A stretch of DNA of 9,502 bases. It comes from DAIPHL01 sp036771375 (lineage in GTDB: Bacteria; Synergistota; Synergistia; Synergistales; Synergistaceae). Below are positions 1-5,999 of the stretch, piece by piece. Under the pieces are notes generated by a model. The model saw only the letters and a list, made by a program, of their open reading frames with translations, was not told where the DNA came from and ran no database searches. The stretch lies in assembly GCA_036771375.1 (NCBI GenBank), contig DAIPHL010000091.1, positions 1-9,502 of the forward strand. Direction: 5' to 3'. Numbering within the stretch: the stretch's first letter is position 1; the number at the start of each line of letters is the position of its first letter. The position numbers and the translations under genes were made by a program.

Positions 1-90
1 GGTCGGCGCGCTCAGAACGAACACGATGCCGGTGATCGGCACGACCGAGGAGAGAGCCTCGAGAATTTTTTCCCTCAGTTTTTTGTTCAT
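1..90 (-). CDS. N-terminus of a membrane protein, possibly DUF1538 family (partial)
   Basis: An ATG at 90 opens a frame that runs without a stop off the left edge, giving 30 residues. They start with a short basic, Lys-rich stretch (MNKKLREKILEALSS) followed by a hydrophobic segment (VVPITGIVFVLS). An in-frame TGA about 15 nt upstream of the ATG fixes the start, because no other start codon lies between. The only Shine-Dalgarno candidate, GAGG, is weak and about 13 nt away. A basic amphipathic start leading into 'PITGIVFVLS' resembles the start of DUF1538 inner-membrane proteins as I remember them, but 30 residues cannot settle the family. The gene lies 59 nt downstream of the BOF gene on the same strand with no terminator-like hairpin between, so it may be the last member of the same transcription unit. 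Confidence 0.5.
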   Translation of the reverse strand, partial: MNKKLREKILEALSSVVPITGIVFVLSAPT

Positions 91-149
91 GGCCGCAAGG
101 GTGCCTCATCGGATCGAGGAGGGGGGATGAAAGAAGGCGGCATGAAGTT

Positions 150-539
150 TTAGTTTATCCTTTCAAACCAGTCCACATCGATCCAAATTTTTCCGCCCTT
201 GCGATCGACCTCGCCTCTCAGTTCGAGCGTCGCATTGGGGTCGACGATGTTTTTCGAGCCCTTTCCGTTCTTGAGAAGGTCGTCGTCGATCTCACAACGG
301 ATCCTTCCGGTCCGGTCGCGGAACAGATACGTCTCTTTCCCAATGCGTTGAAAGATGACGCCGCGCAGGATGACCTTCGTGTCGTCCGGCATACGCTTTG
401 CCTCCTTCACACTTACGCGCGGGGCCGAAGCGTAGTCTCCGGGGTCGTAGTCGGCGAGTGCGTGCGGGACGGCATGGAAGAGGAGAAAGAGCACCGCAAG
501 GATGGCCAGCAACGGTAAAGATCGATCATGTTTTCTCAA
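150..539 (-). CDS. Secreted BOF-family (YgiW/YdeI-type) OB-fold protein
   Basis: A 129-residue exported small protein of the bacterial OB-fold family (BOF, PF04076). Residues 1-29 form a signal peptide: basic start MRKHDR, a Leu-rich core, and a likely cleavage after HALA. The mature part has the family pattern: a Pro-Asp-Asp-Thr-x-Val lead-in (51-56), then LRG (58-60), TYLFRDRTGRIRCEIDDD (70-87) and a C-terminal LELRGEVD...DVDWFE strand pair. BOF proteins lack the aromatic nucleic-acid-binding residues of classic OB folds and are thought to bind small periplasmic ligands; in enterobacteria YgiW is linked to stress responses. The frame is open further upstream to 680, but that extension lies inside the permease gene and is not protein-like. 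The TTG at 539 is chosen because it overlaps the permease stop as TTGA and has GGAAG 8 nt upstream. It is the last gene of the ABC importer unit. The ligand is unknown. Confidence 0.85.
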   Translation of the reverse strand: MRKHDRSLPLLAILAVLFLLFHAVPHALADYDPGDYASAPRVSVKEAKRMPDDTKVILRGVIFQRIGKETYLFRDRTGRIRCEIDDDLLKNGKGSKNIVDPNATLELRGEVDRKGGKIWIDVDWFERIN

Positions 540-1213
540 GGTGATCGCTTCCTTTCGTGATTGGAGTCGGTTTGTCCCGCTATTCTCCCGGGATTTGCCA
601 TTTCTGTCAATTTTCTTTCCACCGCCAAAAGGACACTGTTCGTCACAACGGAGAGCAATACGGCGAGAATGGAACCCCATGCGATTTTGACGTAGGAAAG
701 CTGCATCATTCCCTCGAAGAGGATGGCGCCGATGCCTCCGGCTCCGACGGCGTAGGCGATACAGGCGATGCCGATGGTCGAGACCGACGCGGTTCGGATC
801 CCTGCGAGGATGGCCGGAGCGGCGAGCGGAAGCTCTACGTGAAGAAAGAGCCGGAAAGGAGAGTATCCCATGGCTCGTCCGGCCTCCCGTATCTGCGGAT
901 CGATGCCGTCCATCCCCTCCAGAAAATGCCGCACGATGAAAAAAAGCGAGTAACAGACGAGTGCGATCACGGCGGTTTTCACTCCGAGCCCGGAGAAGGG
1001 AATGAGTACGGCAAAGGCAGCGAGGGACGGAACGGTGTAGAGCATCTGCATCACGACGAGGACCGGTGCCCGCATGAACCGGTAACGATATATCAGAAAA
1101 GCGAGCGCGACGCTTGCGATACTTCCGAGGAAGAGGGTCAGGAAAAGCAGCTCCATATGTCCGATCAGCGCTTCGAACAGGTGCCGGTAGTACTTCAACG
1201 GGTAGGCGATCAT
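536..1213 (-). CDS. OpuC/YehW-type ABC importer permease (second permease)
   Basis: A 225-residue inner-membrane permease of the BPD_transp_1 family, glycine-betaine/choline importer branch (OpuCB/OpuCD/YehW-like). Hydrophobic segments span roughly 20-42, 50-72, 78-98, 130-160 and 178-200. The EAA loop that docks on the ATPase is clear at 110-133 (EAGRAMGYSPFRLFLHVELP, with the conserved Glu-Ala, central Gly and Leu-Pro). The following SVSTIGIACIAYAVGAGGIG stretch is characteristic of this branch. The ATG at 1213 overlaps the upstream ATPase stop as ATGA, which implies coupled translation. Its own stop overlaps the TTG of the BOF gene. It should pair with the permease at 2938-3570 as a heterodimer. 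The substrate is not readable from the permease; betaine-type compounds are the family default. The last 20 residues are hydrophilic and include the ribosome-binding site for the next gene. Confidence 0.93.
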   Translation of the reverse strand: MIAYPLKYYRHLFEALIGHMELLFLTLFLGSIASVALAFLIYRYRFMRAPVLVVMQMLYTVPSLAAFAVLIPFSGLGVKTAVIALVCYSLFFIVRHFLEGMDGIDPQIREAGRAMGYSPFRLFLHVELPLAAPAILAGIRTASVSTIGIACIAYAVGAGGIGAILFEGMMQLSYVKIAWGSILAVLLSVVTNSVLLAVERKLTEMANPGRIAGQTDSNHERKRSP

Positions 1214-1992
1214 CTCCGTCCGTCGTCCGCGTCTTCCTGGCGCTTTGCCCTGCGGAGCGCCTCCAGGCTCAGAAAGCCGAGAAGTCTTTCGACGTACTCC
1301 GAGGCCGGAGATGCGATCAGTGCGGCGGGAGTGTCGTATTGCACGAGGTGTCCTTCGTTCATGATCGCCACGCGGTCTCCCAGCCGAAAGGCCTCGTCGA
1401 GGTCGTGAGTCACGAACAGGATGGTCGTACGATTCCGCCTGTGCATCGACAGAAGGTCGTCCTGCAGGCGTGCCCGTATGATGGCGTCCAGCGCGCCAAA
1501 CGGTTCGTCCATCAACAGCACCCTGGGGTTCGCCGCCATGGCGCGGGCGATCCCCACGCGCTGCTGTTCCCCACCGGACAACTGAGAGGGATATCTGTCC
1601 CGGAAGGAGAGGGGAGGCAGCCCCATCAGCGTCAGGAGTTCGTCGACCTTGGCGTCGATCCGCGTCCTCTCCCAGCCCAGGATCTCGGGCACGGTGGCGA
1701 TGTTTCGGGCCACGCTCCTGTGCGGAAAGAGAGCCGCGGATTGCAGGACATAGCCTATTTTCTGACGCAACCGTATCTCGTCGAGCCCGGATGTGTCCTC
1801 TCCGAAGAAGAGCACCCGCCCCGATGAAGGCTCGATCAGCCGGTTCGCCATCTTGAGGAGGGTCGTCTTTCCGGAGCCGGAAGCCCCCATGAGCACCACG
1901 AACGCTCCCTCCGGGATGTCCATCGAGACGCCGTCCACGGCCACCGTGTCGCCATACCGCTTGCTTACATCGACGAATTCGACGGCGTTCAA
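1210..1992 (-). CDS. OpuC-type ABC importer ATP-binding protein without CBS domains
   Basis: A 260-residue cytoplasmic ATPase of the quaternary-amine importer class. It has Walker A GASGSGKT (36-43), Q-loop Gln84, signature LSGGEQQR (138-145), Walker B VLLMDE (158-163), D-loop GALD (166-169) and switch His196 in FVTHDLDEA. OpuA/OpuC/ProV ATPases usually carry a tandem CBS module after the nucleotide-binding domain and exceed about 370 residues. Here the protein ends with SLEALRRAKRQEDADDGRR, about where the linker to the CBS pair would begin, so the regulatory module is absent. The start is a TTG at 1992 that overlaps the binding-protein stop as TTGA. Its Shine-Dalgarno is weak (GGAAAAGGG about 15 nt upstream), so translation probably depends on coupling. 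No nearer in-frame alternative precedes the conserved FVDVSKRYGD. It energises the two neighbouring permeases. Confidence 0.93.
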   Translation of the reverse strand: MNAVEFVDVSKRYGDTVAVDGVSMDIPEGAFVVLMGASGSGKTTLLKMANRLIEPSSGRVLFFGEDTSGLDEIRLRQKIGYVLQSAALFPHRSVARNIATVPEILGWERTRIDAKVDELLTLMGLPPLSFRDRYPSQLSGGEQQRVGIARAMAANPRVLLMDEPFGALDAIIRARLQDDLLSMHRRNRTTILFVTHDLDEAFRLGDRVAIMNEGHLVQYDTPAALIASPASEYVERLLGFLSLEALRRAKRQEDADDGRR

Positions 1993-2897
1993 TTCGTGAC
2001 CACGAAGCCCTTTTCCTTGAGGAATTCGGCCGCCACTTCCTTGTATTCCCTGTGTTTCAGATCCACCTCCGCGTTCAGCCGTTGCATGACGTCCGTGTCG
2101 AGCAGGTCGGATACGGCATTGATCAGCTGCACGATCTTCGGATTTTTGGCGACGAGATCCTTCCGCGCGACGGGGACGAGGTTGTACGGAGGCCAGAAGA
2201 GGATGTCGTCCACGATGGGAACGATGTCCCCCTGCGCGAGGTTGGCGTCGGTCGTGAAGCAGATGTTGACGTCGGCCTTCCCCTCGCGGAGCACCTCGTA
2301 TTTCAGGCCCTTGCTGAAGACCTTGATGTCCTTGAACTCGAAGCCTCCCAGGCGTGCCTTGAGGCCGGCGAGGCCGTCTTCGCGCTCCTCGAACTCGGGT
2401 GTCGCGCAGAGCCTGAGATGGAAAGCCTCCCTGGAGAGATCGGTGAGCGTACGAATGCCGTAGCGCTCGGCGGCCTTTTTTGTGATCGCCATGCCCTGGG
2501 CGTTGTTCACCGCGGTCATGTTCAGCATGATGAAGTCAAAATCCTGCTCGTAGCCCTTTTTCGCCTTGTTGTAGGCGACGACCGGGGAGCTCTCCAGGCC
2601 CTGTTTCAGGACCGTCACGAGGGCCGTCGACGTATACTCCGGGTAGAGATTTACCTCGTTCGCGAGCATCGCGGCATGAATGATCGGGGTTCCCCCCAGG
2701 GCCTGTTTTCTTTTGACCGTGTACCCTTCCGCCTCGAGGATCTGGGCGTAGATCTCGCTCACGAGGATGTTTTCCGTGAAGTCCTTGGACGCGACCGTGA
2801 TCACGGTCGCCGCCTTCACGCCGTTTTTCAGGTAGATGTATCCGGCGATGACGATACAGAGGATCAAGACGGGGAGGAACACTCTTCTCGGAAACAT
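1989..2897 (-). CDS. OpuCC/OsmF-type periplasmic substrate-binding protein
   Basis: A 302-residue binding protein of the OpuAC family, OpuCC/ProX/OsmF branch. A basic start and hydrophobic stretch (6-23) followed by GVKAA suggests cleavage near residue 29-30, or retention as an anchor. Cys14 does not sit in a proper lipobox. Family landmarks are SKDFTENIL (37-45), GGTPIIHAAM (68-77), YPEYTSTA (85-92), NNAQGMAI (131-138), FTTDA (214-218) and WPPYNLVPVAR (235-245). From remembered OpuCC numbering (Tyr71, 117, 197, 221), spacings of 46, 80 and 24 residues match Tyr88, Gln134, Phe214 and Tyr238 here exactly. Two of four cage tyrosines are therefore changed. The ATG at 2897 has AAGGAG at a good distance. 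The gene sits 40 nt after the first permease and overlaps the ATPase start. It delivers ligand to the permease pair; the ligand is uncertain. Confidence 0.92.
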   Translation of the reverse strand: MFPRRVFLPVLILCIVIAGYIYLKNGVKAATVITVASKDFTENILVSEIYAQILEAEGYTVKRKQALGGTPIIHAAMLANEVNLYPEYTSTALVTVLKQGLESSPVVAYNKAKKGYEQDFDFIMLNMTAVNNAQGMAITKKAAERYGIRTLTDLSREAFHLRLCATPEFEEREDGLAGLKARLGGFEFKDIKVFSKGLKYEVLREGKADVNICFTTDANLAQGDIVPIVDDILFWPPYNLVPVARKDLVAKNPKIVQLINAVSDLLDTDVMQRLNAEVDLKHREYKEVAAEFLKEKGFVVTN

Positions 2898-2937
2898 GCG
2901 ATCATCTCCTTGTGTGGATGGAATTTCGCGCCGCGCT

Positions 2938-3570
2938 TCAGTGAACGTTGACGCGATGTCTTGTCGCCATGGCGTGAAGGAGCTGGAAGACGGCCTCGAT
3001 GGCGAGCGATATCGCCATGGTGGTCACTGCGCCGGCGAGCAGGATGTCCATACGGTACTGTGAGAGCCCGGACAGGATCAGCTCTCCCAAGCCACCCGCT
3101 CCGACATATGCCGCGAGGGTGGCGCCCGCCGCGATGCTGAGTGCCGAGAGGCGCATTCCGGTGATGATCATCGGCATCGCGAGGGGAAGACGGATTTCCC
3201 GAAAGATGCGTCTGTCGTTCATTCCGCATGAAAGCGCCGCCTCGATCACGTCAGCGTCGATCGAATCGAGGGCGAGTGCCGTGCCGATAATGACCGGAGG
3301 GAGTCCCAAGAGAACGAGGGCCGTCACCGCAGGGAAAAAACCGGTCCCCAGGATCGGCATCAACAGGAGCAGGATGACGAGGGAGGGGATGACACGGACC
3401 GCTCCGGAGGTGTTCATCGCGAGAACGTGAAACCACCGGTTCCTGAAGCAGAGGGTTCCGACGAGTCCGCCGACGCAGATACAGACGACGAGCGCCGTCG
3501 CGGACAGAAGGATGTGCTGGGTGACGAGGGTCGTGTATCTGGTCCAGTGATGGGAGATGTAATCGAACAT
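2938..3570 (-). CDS. OpuC/YehY-type ABC importer permease (first permease)
   Basis: A 210-residue inner-membrane permease, sister to the one at 536-1213 and a member of the glycine-betaine/choline importer branch of BPD_transp_1. Membrane segments lie at roughly 18-42, 60-77, 82-101, 130-160 and 175-198. The EAA loop at 110-133 reads EAALSCGMNDRRIFREIRLP, and AAYVGAGGLGELILSG follows as in OpuCB/OpuCD. The frame is open upstream to 3744, but that extension lies inside the amidohydrolase gene and has low-complexity Ser/Arg/Pro composition. The ATG at 3570 has a strong GAGGAGAG 7 nt upstream and lies 19 nt after the amidohydrolase stop, so it is the true start. Gene order permease, binding protein, ATPase, permease differs from the classic opuC order, in which the ATPase is first. 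The close spacing to the amidohydrolase suggests that importer and enzyme are made together. Confidence 0.93.
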   Translation of the reverse strand: MFDYISHHWTRYTTLVTQHILLSATALVVCICVGGLVGTLCFRNRWFHVLAMNTSGAVRVIPSLVILLLLMPILGTGFFPAVTALVLLGLPPVIIGTALALDSIDADVIEAALSCGMNDRRIFREIRLPLAMPMIITGMRLSALSIAAGATLAAYVGAGGLGELILSGLSQYRMDILLAGAVTTMAISLAIEAVFQLLHAMATRHRVNVH

Positions 3571-3589
3571 CGGGGCTCTCTCCTCTTTT

Positions 3590-4795
3590 TCAGCGCCGCA
3601 CTCCCTCGGCGTGAGAGAGATGGCGGAACGCGAGCTCCGCCAAAAGGGCCGCTCCGAGGGGCAGGGCTTCCTCGTCGATGTCGAACGAGGCCGAGTGAAG
3701 GGGGTGGACGATGCCGAGGGCTTCGTTGCGTACCCCGAGGCCAAAAAAGCAGGAGGGGCGTCTGTTTGCGAAATAGGCGAAGTCTTCGACCCCGAGGCTG
3801 GGTGCCCCCGATTCGACGTTCCCGGCTCCGACGACGTCCGAGGCGACGTCCCGCGTGAAGCGGGCCAGACGATCGTCGTTGTGCAGCGCGGGATAGCCTC
3901 TTCGCATCGTTATGTCGGCCGTCACGCCCATGGCCCGCGCCATCCCGTGGACGACGTTCCCGAAGCGTCGAAGCACGGTCGATCGGGTCGACGGATCGAG
4001 CGTCCGTATGATACCTCCGAATCGTGCCGTCCCGGGGAGGACGTTTCGTGCGCTGCCGGCGTGAAACTCTCCGATGGAGAGGACGGCGGGCTCCAGGGGA
4101 TTTACGTTGCGTGAGATCACGGACTGCAATGCCACCACACACTGGCAGGCCGCGTGCAGCGCGTCCGTCGCGGTATGGGGACGAGCTCCGTGGCCTCCCG
4201 TCCCGGTGAAGGAGACGTCGAACATATCCGAAGCGGCGTTTACGCAACCGTTCGTGATCTTTATGCGGCCGACGTCGCACTCCGGATCGACGTGAAGACC
4301 GAACAGAACGTCGATCCGGGGATTCTCGAGGACGCCCGCTTCGATCATCGGCCGGGCGCCGCCGGTGTCCGTCTCCTCGGCCGGTTGGAAGAGCAACTTG
4401 ACCGATCCGGGAAAACCGGCCCTTCTGTCGGAGAGAAGCTTGGCGGCTCCGAGCAGGCAAGCCGTGTGCACATCGTGTCCGCAGGCGTGCATGAACCCGT
4501 CCACACGAGAGCGGAGCCCTCCCTGGCGCGCGTCCTGGATCGGCAGGGCGTCCATATCGGCTCGCAGACCCACGCAACGTCCCTTTCGTCGCGTCTTTGC
4601 GCCTCCCCGAATGATCCCCACGACGCCGGTGCCGGCCGTCCTGGTGTGTTCGACGCCAAATTCGTCCAGAAGGCGTTCGACGAGGGATGCGGTCTTCTCC
4701 TCCGCAAATCCAGGCTCGGGGTTTTCGTTGATCTCCCTCCTGACGGAGATGATCCGATCACGATGACCTCGAGCGTCGTCGAGAATGCTGCTCAT
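3590..4795 (-). CDS. M20D-family metal-dependent amidohydrolase
   Basis: A 401-residue cytoplasmic zinc hydrolase of peptidase family M20, subfamily D (hippuricase, N-acyl-L-amino-acid amidohydrolase, IAA-amino-acid hydrolase group; usual length 380-400). Visible are LRADMDALPI (77-86), the Cys-His metal motif HACGHDVHT (103-111; Cys105, His107), QPAEE with the catalytic and metal-binding glutamates (137-141), GLHVD with His168 (166-170), the lid motif TGTGGHGARPH (197-207), and near the end GVEDFAYF (335-342) and HPLHSASFD with His367. The expected metal ligands are therefore intact. No signal peptide is present. The frame extends upstream to 5269 through the acetyltransferase gene, but the ATG at 4795 is preferred: it lies 17 nt after that gene's stop, has AAAGGG 7 nt upstream, and begins at the normal N-terminus for the family. 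The product likely removes an acyl or amide group from a small compound imported by the adjacent transporter; the exact substrate is unknown. Confidence 0.94.
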   Translation of the reverse strand: MSSILDDARGHRDRIISVRREINENPEPGFAEEKTASLVERLLDEFGVEHTRTAGTGVVGIIRGGAKTRRKGRCVGLRADMDALPIQDARQGGLRSRVDGFMHACGHDVHTACLLGAAKLLSDRRAGFPGSVKLLFQPAEETDTGGARPMIEAGVLENPRIDVLFGLHVDPECDVGRIKITNGCVNAASDMFDVSFTGTGGHGARPHTATDALHAACQCVVALQSVISRNVNPLEPAVLSIGEFHAGSARNVLPGTARFGGIIRTLDPSTRSTVLRRFGNVVHGMARAMGVTADITMRRGYPALHNDDRLARFTRDVASDVVGAGNVESGAPSLGVEDFAYFANRRPSCFFGLGVRNEALGIVHPLHSASFDIDEEALPLGAALLAELAFRHLSHAEGVRR

Positions 4796-4812
4796 ATTCC
4801 ATCCCTTTCCGC

Positions 4813-5355
4813 TCAGCGCTTTTTCCACTCTCGTTTGAGGAGGGAGAAACAGCTCTGATCGATCAGGCCGGTCGGGGTGCGGGCGTAGTCTCTCATGATT
4901 CCCTCCTTTTTGAAACCGAGCTTTGTCAGTAGGCCGGTGGATCGATCGTTGTCCACGTTGATGAAGGCCTCGATCCGCTCGAAGCGCATGATGTTGAAGC
5001 CGTAGTCCAGGACGGGGACGAGCGCCCTGCGCATGTATCCCCGTCCCCAAAACTCGTAGTCCAGTTCGTAGCCGAGCTCTCCCCGGCGCAGGCCTTTGTT
5101 GATGTTGTGGAAGCCGCAGGTACCGATCAGACGTCCTTCCCGTTCCACGCCCCAACGGATTCCGGCGTCGTTGTCCCAGAGAGAGTGAAGAACGTACAGC
5201 ATCTCGACGGATTCCTCGTGCGACAGAGGCCCGCTGGAGAGCTTCTCCGTGACCTTCGGGCTGCCCCATATGGAGCTGATCGCGTCGATGTCATCCTTGG
5301 AAAGCTCGCGCAGGATGAAATCGTCGGTCTTGAGTACCGGAAAAACGCCTCCCAT
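4813..5355 (-). CDS. RimJ/RimL-type GNAT N-acetyltransferase
   Basis: A 180-residue GNAT acetyltransferase of the Acetyltransf_3 type, the group that includes ribosomal-protein N-acetyltransferases RimJ/RimL and the spermidine and antibiotic acetyltransferases. It starts with the typical LKTDDFILRELSKDDIDAI strand-helix. The acetyl-CoA pyrophosphate loop is GRGYMRRA (104-111) in ELDYEFWGRGYMRRALVPVL. The C-terminal motif NDRSTGLLTKLGFKKEGIMRD (136-156) is the usual Asn-x-x-Ser...LGF signature. The ATG at 5355 shares one base with the TAA of the upstream flavin-reductase gene (TAATG) and has GGGAGG about 9 nt before it, so the two are translationally linked. An upstream frame extension to 5580 is overlap with that gene and is rejected. 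The acceptor (protein N-terminus, amino compound or drug) cannot be told from sequence. Next to an amidohydrolase, an amine-containing metabolite is possible. Confidence 0.92.
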   Translation of the reverse strand: MGGVFPVLKTDDFILRELSKDDIDAISSIWGSPKVTEKLSSGPLSHEESVEMLYVLHSLWDNDAGIRWGVEREGRLIGTCGFHNINKGLRRGELGYELDYEFWGRGYMRRALVPVLDYGFNIMRFERIEAFINVDNDRSTGLLTKLGFKKEGIMRDYARTPTGLIDQSCFSLLKREWKKR

Positions 5356-5957
5356 TATTCTTTTCCTCCCGTGAACGTCTTGCCGATGTCGAAGGACCGT
5401 CCGATGGAGTGGCCGAGGGTATAGTAGCCACCGTCTCCCGGCGCGAAGGCGATGGGGGAGACCTTGCTCGGATTCACGGAGCCGTCCTGTTCGAGGCAGT
5501 CTTCGTTGACCCAGGAGGCCACGATCTCTCCGACGAACATGTCGTGGCTGCCGATCTCGAGTACATGAAGAAGCCTGCAATCCATGCAGACCGGAAATTC
5601 GACCACGATGGGAGCGTCCACGAATTCGCCACGCTTCGGTGTCAGCTTTGCCGCGGCGAATTTGTCGATCTTGCTTCCGGAGACCATGCCGCAGAAATCC
5701 GCCTGATCCGCACGGTTCGAGGAGGGAATGTTGACGGTGAACGATTTTCTCTCGAGTATGGCGTTGTACGTGTGTCGACTCTTACGCAGAGAAACCTGCA
5801 ATGCAGGTGGAACGCTGCAGCAGATCCCCGCCCAGGCCAGGGTGGAGAGGTTCGCCTTGCCTTCACTGTCATAGGTGCCGCATACGACGATCGGCGTGGG
5901 GTACAGCGAGGTGAACGCTCCGATATTCTTCTTTCCACTACTTTTCCCGTCGATCAT
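5355..5957 (-). CDS. Flavoredoxin-like flavin reductase domain protein
   Basis: A 200-residue FMN-binding split-barrel protein of the flavin-reductase-like family (PF01613), closest in pattern to flavoredoxins of anaerobes. It is cytoplasmic, with no signal peptide. Recognisable features are the opening YPTPIVVCGTYDSEGKANLST (19-39), AWAGICCSVPPALQVSLRKSRHTYNAI (41-67) that forms the FMN site, FTVNIPS (73-79), GMVSGSKIDKF (90-100) and the late strand IGSHDMFVGEIV (135-146). Several cysteines (46, 47, 89, 124, 127, 154) are present; Cys124 and Cys127 are spaced CxxC. The ATG at 5957 has AGGGG 9 nt upstream. The gene lies 42 nt after the MFS exporter and overlaps the acetyltransferase start. 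Members bind FMN and either reduce free flavin or pass electrons to partners; which applies here cannot be read from the sequence. Confidence 0.92.
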   Translation of the reverse strand: MIDGKSSGKKNIGAFTSLYPTPIVVCGTYDSEGKANLSTLAWAGICCSVPPALQVSLRKSRHTYNAILERKSFTVNIPSSNRADQADFCGMVSGSKIDKFAAAKLTPKRGEFVDAPIVVEFPVCMDCRLLHVLEIGSHDMFVGEIVASWVNEDCLEQDGSVNPSKVSPIAFAPGDGGYYTLGHSIGRSFDIGKTFTGGKE

Positions 5958-5999
5958 GGTTGGAGACCCCTTTCCGTCGAAATCGTTTTCATGGAGGAA

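Noticed and set aside
150..680. 176-residue version of the BOF protein
   Set aside because: The first 47 residues lie inside the permease gene and are not signal-peptide-like. The TTG at 539 has a Shine-Dalgarno and gives a clean signal peptide.
2850..2897. Lipoprotein signal in the binding protein (Cys14)
   Set aside because: The residues before Cys14 are Leu-Ile-Leu, and a lipobox needs a small residue (Gly/Ala/Ser) just before the Cys. A normal signal peptide or N-terminal anchor fits better.
2052..2951. Long plus-strand open frame (299 codons) opposite the binding-protein gene
   Set aside because: It is Asp/Arg/Val-rich without any family pattern and lies wholly antisense to a well-recognised binding protein. 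GC-rich DNA commonly leaves such frames open. The same applies to plus-strand frames at 557-1408, 1114-1827, 3611-4114, 4154-4858, 5409-6185 and 6267-7076.
3414..4577. 387-codon minus-strand frame across the amidohydrolase and first permease genes
   Set aside because: It is an Arg/Ser/Pro-rich frame-shifted shadow of two recognised genes on the same strand.
3590..5269. 559-residue version of the M20D enzyme
   Set aside because: The first 158 residues are an out-of-frame reading of the acetyltransferase gene. The ATG at 4795 gives the normal family length and has a ribosome-binding site.
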